A program made the translations under genes and the position numbers. This document shows positions 24,644-32,679 of a DNA stretch of 64,000 bases, in pieces (position 1 is the stretch's first letter; the number at the start of each line of letters is the position of its first letter). This DNA is from Candidatus Methanomethylophilaceae archaeon (GTDB lineage Archaea; Thermoplasmatota; Thermoplasmata; Methanomassiliicoccales; Methanomethylophilaceae), in NCBI GenBank assembly GCA_944320495.1, contig CALUHR010000005.1:62001-126000 (forward strand), read 5' to 3'. The notes beneath the pieces are model-generated. The model was not told where the DNA came from. It ran no database searches and saw only the letters and a program-made list of their open reading frames with translations.

Positions 24644-26770
24644 ATGACCAAGGTGGCGATCTACGGCAAAGGCGGGATAGGCAAATCCACGACGGCGTCC
24701 AACATCTCGCTGGCCCTCTCGCGGAAGGGGGCAAGGGTGCTCCAGGTGGGCTGCGACCCCAAGAGCGACTCCACCCGCTCCCTCCTCGGAGGCCGCCCGC
24801 CGGCCACCGTCCTCGGCTACGTCAGAGGAACGCCTCCGCTGGAGAGGAAGCTGGAGGATGTCGTGATGCCGGGAACCAACGGCGTCATGTGCGTCGAGGC
24901 CGGAGGGCCGGAGCCCGGCATAGGATGCGCCGGGCGCGGAATCATCACCACATTCGAGACCCTCTGGAGCCTCGGCATCGACGACCTCGACGCGGACGTC
25001 ACGGTCTTCGACGTCCTCGGCGACGTGGTCTGCGGAGGGTTCGCCGTCCCCCTCCGCAGGGAGAACGCCGACGCCGTGTTCATCGTGACCTCGGGGGAAT
25101 TCATGTCGGTGTACGCGGCGAACAACATCATGAGGGGAATCGTCAACTTCGGGACCGACCGCGGGAGGGTCGCCGGCATCATCCTCAACCGCAGGGGGGT
25201 GGAGGGCGAGGACCGCATCGTCAGGACCCTGTCGGAATGCACCGGGATCCCGATTGTCGCCGATGTGCCCAGATCGGAGCTGTTCAGACGGGCCGAATCC
25301 GGAGCAATGACTGTATCGGAGATGTTCCCGGACTCGCTGGAGGCCTCGATCTACTCGAAGATGGCGGATATGATACTCGGCATCGCGGATGGGACCACGA
25401 GGCTGTACGTCCCGCATCCGCTGGACGACGCCCAGCTCGAAGCCCTGGCCTCCGGCCGCGCCGACATGGGGCCGGGCCGTTTCGCCAGCCGCCGCCCCTG
25501 CTCCGAGAGGGGTTATGTGGGCATCGGCTCCTGCGCCTCCCGCGGGGCTGTCTTCGAAGCCGGGAGGGTCTGCGACATCCCGATCGTGGTCCACGGACCG
25601 GACAGCTGCGGTTACGTCATGTCCCACACCCAGGACGGACACTACCTGGAGGCCCTGGCGTCGAACAGGTTCCTGCGGGCCCATATGCGCAACAACATCT
25701 CCTGCACCGGGATGACCGAGCGGGACTGCATCTTCGGCGGACGGAAGCCGCTGAAGAGGGAGCTGCTCCGCCTCGCATCGGAGGGGCGCCGCACCGCCAT
25801 GGTGGTCACAACCTGCGTCTCCGGTATGATCGGGGACGACGTGGACTCCGTCGTGAGGGAGGTGGAGATGGAGATCCCGGGGATGCGTGTCATCCCGGTG
25901 AAGGCTGACGGGAACCTCACCGGGGAGAGCGAGGAGGGGCGCCTGATGGTCATCGGGGAGTTCATGAACATGATAGAGCCTCATGAGGGGCCAAAAAGGA
26001 ACAGAATCAACATCGTGGACGACACGTTCATGTGGTTCGATTCGGGGAACAACCTGCTGTGGACCGAGAAGCTGCTGAGGATGGTGGGCTCCGAGCCCGG
26101 CGTCCGCCTGTTCGACGACTGCACCCTGGAGGAGCTCCGCTCCTCCGCATCCAGCATCCTTTCGGTACTGGCGGACGATTCGCCAGTGAACGTTCGCATG
26201 GCGAAGATGCTGGAGGCGAAGGGCATGGACGCCCTGCCGGCCCCGCTCCCGCGCGGGTACGGAGAGACCATGGCGTGGATCCCCATGTGCTGCGAGCGTC
26301 TCGGGACCGACCCCGGGCCGGCCCTCGCCAGGGCGGAGTCCGAATACCAGAGCGCGCTGAGAAGGCTCTCGCCGAGACTGTCAGGCAGGAGGGTGGCCGT
26401 CGTGTCGCGTTCGTCCTCCGATCCGGACTGGATGATCGAATGCCTGCAGGACGCGGGCGCGGACGTTGTGTGCTCCGTGTCGTTCCGTGTGGGCGCGGGA
26501 TCCGTGAGGGGGATGCGCTCCAGGTTCGCGGACCACGTCGAATGTAGGAGCGACGTGCCGGTATCGGAACTCGAGATGTTCCTGCTGGACAGGTCCCCGG
26601 ACATCGTGGTCGGACCGGGCAACCTGCTTTCCAATCTGGGAATCAGACACATATCGCCTCCCTCGGAGACGGTGTCGCACAGGGCGTCTGAGGCGTTCCT
26701 TGAGAGGGTGGCGGACGGGCTTGTCCGCAAACCCTCTCCGGGATGGATATCGTGGGGGGAGGAGGCATGA
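24644..26770 (+). CDS. NifH-NifD-like fusion protein, copy 2
   Basis: A 708-aa paralogue of the fusion at 17.8-19.9 kb. The NifH/BchL part holds GKGGIGKST (8-16), the GIGCAGRG cysteine near 95 and the VLGDVVCGG cysteine near 130. The NifD/BchN part has cysteines in [18 protein letters not shown] and [11 protein letters not shown], the three interface-cluster positions, plus TERDCIFGG, a motif also seen in NifE/BchN-like proteins. The linker region near residue 285 is short. The ATG at 24644 gives the same N-terminal alignment as copy 1. Its stop overlaps the K-like ATG. Sequence divergence from copy 1 suggests a different substrate or step. Confidence 0.9.
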   Translation: MTKVAIYGKGGIGKSTTASNISLALSRKGARVLQVGCDPKSDSTRSLLGGRPPATVLGYVRGTPPLERKLEDVVMPGTNGVMCVEAGGPEPGIGCAGRGIITTFETLWSLGIDDLDADVTVFDVLGDVVCGGFAVPLRRENADAVFIVTSGEFMSVYAANNIMRGIVNFGTDRGRVAGIILNRRGVEGEDRIVRTLSECTGIPIVADVPRSELFRRAESGAMTVSEMFPDSLEASIYSKMADMILGIADGTTRLYVPHPLDDAQLEALASGRADMGPGRFASRRPCSERGYVGIGSCASRGAVFEAGRVCDIPIVVHGPDSCGYVMSHTQDGHYLEALASNRFLRAHMRNNISCTGMTERDCIFGGRKPLKRELLRLASEGRRTAMVVTTCVSGMIGDDVDSVVREVEMEIPGMRVIPVKADGNLTGESEEGRLMVIGEFMNMIEPHEGPKRNRINIVDDTFMWFDSGNNLLWTEKLLRMVGSEPGVRLFDDCTLEELRSSASSILSVLADDSPVNVRMAKMLEAKGMDALPAPLPRGYGETMAWIPMCCERLGTDPGPALARAESEYQSALRRLSPRLSGRRVAVVSRSSSDPDWMIECLQDAGADVVCSVSFRVGAGSVRGMRSRFADHVECRSDVPVSELEMFLLDRSPDIVVGPGNLLSNLGIRHISPPSETVSHRASEAFLERVADGLVRKPSPGWISWGEEA

Positions 26771-28047
26771 ACCCGAAGCCCGACGGATTCATCGGAGCGG
26801 TGATGGCCGCGGAGGGGGTCTCCAACATGACCACCCTGCTCCACGGGCCGGACGGATGCAGGAAGAACCTTGCCGCGCTGTCCCGCAGCCTGCTCCCGAA
26901 GGGCGGGAGATGCGACCTCAGCACCCCGTTCTATAGGGGATTCCCGGTGGTCCCGTGCACTGGCATCGGACCGTCCGACTACATCTTCGGTTCCGGAGGG
27001 AGGCTGACCGAGGCGCTCGGGTTCGTGGGCGGAAGGACGGAGGGTCCGGTGGCCGTCGTGTGCTCCCCCGGAGCGTCCCTCATCGGGGACGACTGCTCCA
27101 AGGCGATCGCGGACAGCGGGATGGAGGGCAGGGCCGTCGTCATCGGCGAGGACACGATGTCCAGTCCGCTCTGCGAGGCATACGACGCAGCGATAGAAAG
27201 AATCCTCAGATCGCTTGCGCCCCGGGATGGCGAGACGATCCCGGGGACCGTGAGCCTCGTCGGCCTGAGCGTGCTGACCAAGGACTGGCACACCGTGACC
27301 TCCGAGTTCTCAGCCATGTTCGGCATGATGGGACTCGATGTGCTGGCATCGCCCGGGGCCGGTAGCCCCTCGGAAGACCTGCGCCGGTCGGCTCAGGCCG
27401 AGTTCTGCGTGATCATGTGCCCCGAATACGCTCGTCTCACGTCATCATTCTACAAAGAGCGCGGATCGGAGATTGTTTCGCTGGGCCACGCGCCGGTCGG
27501 CTTCGCGGCGACCAGGGAGCTGATCCTCAAAGTGGCCGACGCCTCCGGCAGAGACCGGTCGGCGGCGCTGGAGTACATCAGGGGATTCGAGAGACGCGCC
27601 CGCACATGCATGCTCACCACACAGGAGAACGTGTCCGGAAGGACCTTCAGGCTGGAGGCCGACGCATCGGTCGCGCTCCCCCTGACCAGATGGCTATGCG
27701 ACGACCTTGGCCTGGTCCCGGCGTCCGTAATCTGCCAGACAGGCCTCAGGGCGGCGGACGAGCTGATCGGATATCTTGATGGGATGGGGCTGGGCGACGT
27801 CTTCGGCGTCCCGCCTCGGTCCGAACCGTATTACGCGTTCTGCGACGGGAACACCGCCCGCCTGGAGGAGCTGTCCGGGGTCTGCCGCAGGGGCGTGGAT
27901 ATCGTGTTCCCGTCGAAGCTCAACACGGACTTCCGCCCGTCGCCTGTGATGGGGCCGTCCGGGGCGATGTACCTGCTGGACCGCGTGGTCAATCCGTTCC
28001 CGAACCGACGACCTGGAGGCCGTCCTCGGGATTGTCCATCAGCATGA
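26767..28047 (+). CDS. NifK/BchB-like subunit, copy 2
   Basis: The 426-aa protein is the partner of fusion copy 2: LLHGPDGC (Cys31), [13 protein letters not shown] near 105, [14 protein letters not shown] near 170 and a C-terminal [12 protein letters not shown]. As in copy 1, the only cysteine in a cluster position is the one in HGPxGC. The ATG at 26767 overlaps the upstream stop and follows GGAGGAGG. The C-terminal 20 codons overlap the convergent ATPase gene, so the end ([15 protein letters not shown]) may be poorly constrained. Confidence 0.82.
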   Translation: MNPKPDGFIGAVMAAEGVSNMTTLLHGPDGCRKNLAALSRSLLPKGGRCDLSTPFYRGFPVVPCTGIGPSDYIFGSGGRLTEALGFVGGRTEGPVAVVCSPGASLIGDDCSKAIADSGMEGRAVVIGEDTMSSPLCEAYDAAIERILRSLAPRDGETIPGTVSLVGLSVLTKDWHTVTSEFSAMFGMMGLDVLASPGAGSPSEDLRRSAQAEFCVIMCPEYARLTSSFYKERGSEIVSLGHAPVGFAATRELILKVADASGRDRSAALEYIRGFERRARTCMLTTQENVSGRTFRLEADASVALPLTRWLCDDLGLVPASVICQTGLRAADELIGYLDGMGLGDVFGVPPRSEPYYAFCDGNTARLEELSGVCRRGVDIVFPSKLNTDFRPSPVMGPSGAMYLLDRVVNPFPNRRPGGRPRDCPSA

Positions 28048-28792
28048 TGTGGGGACGGCCCTCGAACGTGACGATCTCGCATCCGATTCCGTACACGTCG
28101 CGGATGTTGGCCTCGGTGAGGACCTCCTCTGGCGTACCGTCGGAATGGACCGTCCCCTCGCTCAGAAGGATTATCCTGTCGGAGTAGCGGGAGGCGATGT
28201 TCAGGTCGTGGCATATCATCAGCACTATCATCCCCCTGCTGTGGGCCAGGTCCCTGAGGAGATGCGCCACCCCCATCTGGTGCCTGATGTCCAGATTGGC
28301 CGTCGGCTCGTCGAGCAGGAGTATCCTCGACTCCTGGGCCAGCCCGCGGGCGAGCATCACCTTCTGATGCTGTCCGGCCGAGAGCTCGTTGAAGGAACGC
28401 AGTGCCAGATCATCTATCGACATGAGACAGAGGGTGGAATGTACGATGCGCAGGTCCTCCTCCGTGCGGCGGTTGCCGCTGTGCGGATACCTGCCCATCA
28501 TAACCGTGTCGGCTACGGACATGGGAAACGACGTTCCGGATGAGCACGGCACGTAGCCCATGATCTTCGCCAGCTCACGGCCGGGTATCTCGGAAACGTC
28601 CCTCCCGTCGACCCTGACGGATCCCGATCTAGGCGTCAGGATGCGGTCGATGCAGTGTATTAGCGTGGACTTCCCCACGCCGTTGGGTCCGAGGACAGAC
28701 ACGAACTGAGGGGATTCCACCGAGAACGTCACATCCCTCAGAACATCCGCGTCGCCGTATCCGAACGTGATGCCTTCTACTTCCAATCTCAT
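27989..28792 (-). CDS. FecE/BtuD-type ABC ATPase (cassette 2)
   Basis: The 267-aa ATPase closely parallels that of cassette 1: Walker A GPNGVGKST near residue 34, signature ELSAGQHQKVMLARGL near 137, Walker B ILLLDEPTANLD near 158, H-loop ICHD near 190. It is the last gene of the second importer operon, whereas its cassette-1 counterpart is first. GGGAGA precedes the ATG. Its 5' end lies within the extended frame of the upstream permease, and its 3' end overlaps the convergent NifK-like gene by 59 bp. Confidence 0.9.
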   Translation of the reverse strand: MRLEVEGITFGYGDADVLRDVTFSVESPQFVSVLGPNGVGKSTLIHCIDRILTPRSGSVRVDGRDVSEIPGRELAKIMGYVPCSSGTSFPMSVADTVMMGRYPHSGNRRTEEDLRIVHSTLCLMSIDDLALRSFNELSAGQHQKVMLARGLAQESRILLLDEPTANLDIRHQMGVAHLLRDLAHSRGMIVLMICHDLNIASRYSDRIILLSEGTVHSDGTPEEVLTEANIRDVYGIGCEIVTFEGRPHIMLMDNPEDGLQVVGSGTD

Positions 28793-29867
28793 GATATCTC
28801 CCTCGGTTCCAGACCTTCCTGTGCTGGGTCACGAGTATGTAGATGAACAGAGGACCGCCGATTATGGACGTGATCACTCCCACGGGCAGACCCGTGGCGG
28901 TTATCTCCACGGCGAGGCAGTCCGCGGCGGCGAGGACGAACGCCCCGCACGCCGCCGAGGCGGGGAGCAGATACCTGTTGTCCGAATCGATGAAGATCCT
29001 CATCACATGGGGTGCGACCAGTCCGACGAACCCGATCGTGCCTGTGAAGCAGACCAGGGTGGCAGTGACCAGAGACACCACGGCTATGGTCACCAGGCGG
29101 ACCGTCTTGGGCCTTATGCCGGAGGATACGGCCAGGTTCTCGTCGCAGGAGAGGATGTTCAGCCTGGCGCTGAGCATGGACAGGAGGGCCACCCCCGCCA
29201 GGGTGGCGCATATCAGGTACGGCAGGGTGTCCCAGGAGACGCTCCCCAGGGTCCCCAGGCCCCACATGTAAACGGAGGCGAAGGTCTCCGAGGAGGCCGC
29301 CAGATTCAGCATGGTGGTAAACGACGAGAACACATACATCACGGCGATGCCCACCAGTATCATCGTGGTGGGATTGGAGCTGCTTCTGAATCCGGATGCG
29401 AGCATGATAACCGCCGCCGGGATGAGGGACAGCACGAACGCGTTGCCTATGGACCCCATGCTCCCGGTAAGGAACGGCAATATCACCACGCCGGCCACCG
29501 ACGCGAGGGCGATACCGAAGTTGGCCCCAGACGATATGCCGGTCATGTACGGGTCGGCCAGGGGATTGCGCAGAGCGCTCTGCATGGCGGCGCCGCAGAT
29601 CCCCAGCCCGGCACCGACGAAGAATACCGCCAGCCCCCGGGGAGCGTTCTTCTCCCAGACCACATACTCATCTGTGGCATTGTCTATCGGGACACCCGTC
29701 AGATGGTCGAAGAACACGCGATACGCCTCGCCGAAGCCTATTTCGTAGGGCCCCAGGGCGATCTCCAGCAACGCCGCGACGGCCGCCAGCACGAGCATGA
29801 TGGCGATCACCAGCCTCTTGCGGCGGATACGCCTGCGGTACGACTCCTCGAAACCCTCGAAGCTCAT
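28629..29867 (-). CDS. FecCD-type ABC permease with out-of-frame tail (cassette 2)
   Basis: The first 360 or so residues are a FecCD/BtuC permease: NPLADPYMTGISSGA near 115, TGTIGFVGLVAPHVMRIF near 275, PVGVITSIIGGPLFIYILV near 330. The family normally ends a few residues later. Here the frame lacks a stop and runs 164 bases into the ATPase gene, adding a basic, low-complexity tail. In another frame a TGA would overlap the ATPase ATG (28789-28791), the arrangement used throughout this region. A one- or two-base frameshift, or a sequencing error, near 28800 is likely. The ATG at 29867 overlaps the upstream stop. Confidence 0.8.
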   Translation of the reverse strand: MSFEGFEESYRRRIRRKRLVIAIMLVLAAVAALLEIALGPYEIGFGEAYRVFFDHLTGVPIDNATDEYVVWEKNAPRGLAVFFVGAGLGICGAAMQSALRNPLADPYMTGISSGANFGIALASVAGVVILPFLTGSMGSIGNAFVLSLIPAAVIMLASGFRSSSNPTTMILVGIAVMYVFSSFTTMLNLAASSETFASVYMWGLGTLGSVSWDTLPYLICATLAGVALLSMLSARLNILSCDENLAVSSGIRPKTVRLVTIAVVSLVTATLVCFTGTIGFVGLVAPHVMRIFIDSDNRYLLPASAACGAFVLAAADCLAVEITATGLPVGVITSIIGGPLFIYILVTQHRKVWNRGRYHEIGSRRHHVRIRRRGCSEGCDVLGGIPSVRVCPRTQRRGEVHANTLHRPHPDA

Positions 29868-31156
29868 CGCTGCCACGCCTCCCTGCGCGTACGCATGACC
29901 AGGAGCAGGAACAGCGGAGCGCCGATGAATGAGAGGACCACGCCGACCGGCATCGTACTCGTGGCCAGGATCCGGCTCAGCACGTCGGCGAGCAGGATCA
30001 GCACCACCCCGAGCATCGCCGAGGCGGGTATCACCAGGCGGGTGTCACTGCCGAGTATGAGGCGCACCATGTGCGGGGCTATCAGACCCAGGAACCCGAT
30101 CATCCCCACGAAGCTGACGATGGATGCTGTCACGAACGATACGATTATGAGGCAGATCATGCGGAAGTTGTCGACGTTCAGGCCCAGGGCCTTGGCGTCA
30201 TTGTCGCCCATCATCAGCAGATTCAGCCTGCCGGACATAGCGTAGAGGGCGACGCACCCGACCAGCGTCACCGTGAACATCATCGGCAGGTACGACCAGG
30301 ACGCCCCGCTCAGAGAGCCCACCTGCCACTCATAGGCCTCCTGCATGGCGTCGTCGTCTGCCACCATCATTATGAGCGTGCTGAACGCCGAGAAGATGTA
30401 CGACACGGCCGTCCCGACCAGGATAATCGTGGCTGGGGACCCGCTGCTGATTCTGGAGACGAATATCATCACGCCCGCGGGAATCAGGCTGAAGAGGAAG
30501 GCGTTCAGCACCAGACCGTACTGCCCGATCCCGACCACGGCGAGACCGAGCACGATCGCTATGTTCGCACCCAGCACCGCCCCGGACGATATGCCGGTGG
30601 TGTACGGGTCGGCCAGGGGATTCTTGAGGACACTCTGCATAACGGCTCCTCCCACGGCCAGCCCCGCCCCGGCGACCATGGCCACGAGGGTCTTCGGGAG
30701 CTGGGAGTTCCAGATCAGGATGTCGTGGAACCAGTCGTCCGACCCGGTCTCGTATACTACCCCGCGGACATGCCCGATGACGAGACCGAACGCCTCCGAC
30801 ACGGACAGACCGCTTATGCCGGCGGTAAGCGAGTATCCCGCCAGGACCACAGCGACCGCAGCCAGGGCGGCGATGAACACCGCCTTCACGGTGTTGCCGG
30901 CGCGGTAGTTCCTGACGAACTGATCCTCGGTCCCGCTCTCTGTGAAGGAACGGATGTATCTAGACACCACCCCGGTCCTGTCCGCGTACACGATGCACGC
31001 GAGCACGATGGCGACGAGGGACACGACCGACGCGGTGGCGCATGCCAACACGACGTCGTCGGCCCCGGACTTGGCTAGGGCGGCGACGGCCAGAGCCCCC
31101 GCTGTCCCGATGACGACCACGGAGGCCACCGCGTTCTGGACTGAGCGGGGGTTCAT
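29864..31156 (-). CDS. FecCD-type ABC permease with N-terminal extension (cassette 2)
   Basis: This 430-aa permease has the FecCD motifs NPLADPYTTGISSGA near residue 175 and VGMIGFLGLIAPHMVRLIL near 345. It is about 70 residues longer than its paralogues: two additional hydrophobic segments (about 8-60) precede the acidic EDQFVRNYRAGN stretch, where the others begin. The extra pair of helices may be a fusion or a membrane-insertion aid. It follows the binding-protein gene with a short gap and overlaps the second permease. Confidence 0.9.
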   Translation of the reverse strand: MNPRSVQNAVASVVVIGTAGALAVAALAKSGADDVVLACATASVVSLVAIVLACIVYADRTGVVSRYIRSFTESGTEDQFVRNYRAGNTVKAVFIAALAAVAVVLAGYSLTAGISGLSVSEAFGLVIGHVRGVVYETGSDDWFHDILIWNSQLPKTLVAMVAGAGLAVGGAVMQSVLKNPLADPYTTGISSGAVLGANIAIVLGLAVVGIGQYGLVLNAFLFSLIPAGVMIFVSRISSGSPATIILVGTAVSYIFSAFSTLIMMVADDDAMQEAYEWQVGSLSGASWSYLPMMFTVTLVGCVALYAMSGRLNLLMMGDNDAKALGLNVDNFRMICLIIVSFVTASIVSFVGMIGFLGLIAPHMVRLILGSDTRLVIPASAMLGVVLILLADVLSRILATSTMPVGVVLSFIGAPLFLLLVMRTRREAWQR

Positions 31157-31196
31157 GCCTATAGCGAAAAGATGGGGGCCGCGCCCCCGTTTACCC

Positions 31197-32450
31197 TCAC
31201 TTCACGTCCTCGGCCGTGAAGATGAACTGCCCGTCCACATCGTAATCCAGGCCGTAGATGTCGACGAGCCTCTGGTGCCACTGATCGGCGTATCCCTCCC
31301 CGAAGATCTCAGGATAGAGGAACTCGGCCATGTACGCAATCCTCAGGGTCTGGGGCAGGGTGAAATCTATGACACAGAAGTTGCCGTTCTTGTAGGCGTC
31401 CATGCCCTCGATGATGGACCCGTACTTCTCGTAGAGCGCCTGGCGGCTGTCCTCCGTGGAGCTGTAGCCCATGGTGAAGATCCTAATCATATACTCGGGG
31501 TGGTAGTTGAGGACCCAGGTGCTCCTGTCGGCGTCCAGGGGCTGATATCCGGTCCAGTCCGCGACGGTCTTCCCACCGGCGAGCTCAAGGGCCGCAGTGT
31601 ACTGGTCGTCGTATCCGGCGCAGGCGAATCCGCCGTACCACACGAGGGCAGTCTTGCGCTCGGAATCGGGAACAGCGGACAGCTTCTGCTCGATTTCCGC
31701 GAGCATGTTGGTGCACCATTTCGAGTACTCCTGGGACTGCTCGACGCAGTCCACGAGGAATCCGAGAGTCAGGGCGCTGGAGGCGCTCTCGGCGCCGTCC
31801 ATACCGGCAACGCTGATGATGTCCGTGCCCATCTGGGCGTAGAGGTCCCTAGTCTCCTTGGTGATAGCCGTGGTATAGCTGGACTGAGTGATGATGGCGT
31901 CGGGTATCCCGTTGCTCGTCATGACGGTGATGTCGTCCAGGCTGCTGCTGGACAGAAGAGCAGCACCCTCGAAGCTCTGGAAAAGGACGGAGTCGGCCTT
32001 GGTGTAGCCGATGATCCTTGTGTCGTCCAGCCCGACGGCGAGGGCCATGAGCTGGGGCGAGTTGCTGAGGACCACGAATGTGTCCAGGGGCCAGGTCACG
32101 CTCTGAATCTCGTCGATGCCGTCGACGTACCAGACGACGGTCCCGTCCCTGCGGTCGATCAGGTCCTGCACGTATTCGGCGTCGGCGACGTCGACCTTGC
32201 CGTCGCGGTTGGCGTCGCAGAACTCGGTGAGCTCCACGTCGCCGTTGAGGTAGTCATTGATGTAGTCTATGTCCGCCTGGTCGATGGCGCTGTCCATATT
32301 GGCGTTGCCGAAGACCTTCAGATCGCTGCCGTAGTCCACAGTCCCTCCGCCCTCGCCGCCGCCGTCGCGCGTCAGTGTATAGGCTGCGACGACTCCGGCG
32401 ATGACGAGGATGACAACGGCGGCCACTGCGATCAGTTGCTTGCTGTTCAT
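31197..32450 (-). CDS. Binding protein with dockerin-like EF-hand pair (cassette 2)
   Basis: The 417-aa protein has an N-terminal membrane segment (about residues 5-24) then a Gly/Asp linker and two calcium-loop repeats, NANMDSAIDQAD and DANRDGKVDVAD, as in the cassette-1 protein. A BtuF/FepB-like substrate-binding domain follows (about 130-417), including VVLSNSPQLMALAVGLDD and the closing segment LVDIYGLDYDVDGQF. It heads the cassette-2 importer operon and has operator site 8 about 67 nt upstream. The dockerin-like part is kept in both copies, so it is probably functional. Confidence 0.85.
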   Translation of the reverse strand: MNSKQLIAVAAVVILVIAGVVAAYTLTRDGGGEGGGTVDYGSDLKVFGNANMDSAIDQADIDYINDYLNGDVELTEFCDANRDGKVDVADAEYVQDLIDRRDGTVVWYVDGIDEIQSVTWPLDTFVVLSNSPQLMALAVGLDDTRIIGYTKADSVLFQSFEGAALLSSSSLDDITVMTSNGIPDAIITQSSYTTAITKETRDLYAQMGTDIISVAGMDGAESASSALTLGFLVDCVEQSQEYSKWCTNMLAEIEQKLSAVPDSERKTALVWYGGFACAGYDDQYTAALELAGGKTVADWTGYQPLDADRSTWVLNYHPEYMIRIFTMGYSSTEDSRQALYEKYGSIIEGMDAYKNGNFCVIDFTLPQTLRIAYMAEFLYPEIFGEGYADQWHQRLVDIYGLDYDVDGQFIFTAEDVK

Positions 32451-32516
32451 CTGCTCTCTCCGAATTTGGGTTTCCAGCGGACCGGACGATGACCTCCGGA
32501 TTCTCCGGCCCGTTAG

Positions 32517-32533
32517 TTGGATGTATAATCCAA
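32517..32533. promoter_or_regulatory. TTGGAT palindrome, site 8 (importer 2)
   Basis: Reads TTGGATTATACATCCAA on the minus strand, the same as site 7, after a TATA-like AGATATATT. It controls the second importer operon. Confidence 0.75.
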
Positions 32534-32679
32534 TATATCTTGGAATCCTGAAGCTTGTATATAACGCCTGTCTGGGCGCCCGTCCGCCCTACCTGTAGGG
32601 GATGCGCCTCGGATGCCCGTTTCAGGGCAGTGTCCGGTGATAACGCCGGTATCCGGAGCTCAACGGAGCAAATGTATCT

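Noticed and set aside
17781..28047. The nitrogenase-like genes as nitrogen fixation genes or as CfbCD of F430 synthesis
   Set aside because: K subunits have only one cluster cysteine and there are no nifE/N/B genes, so N2 fixation is unlikely. CfbC and CfbD are separate, shorter and have no K partner.
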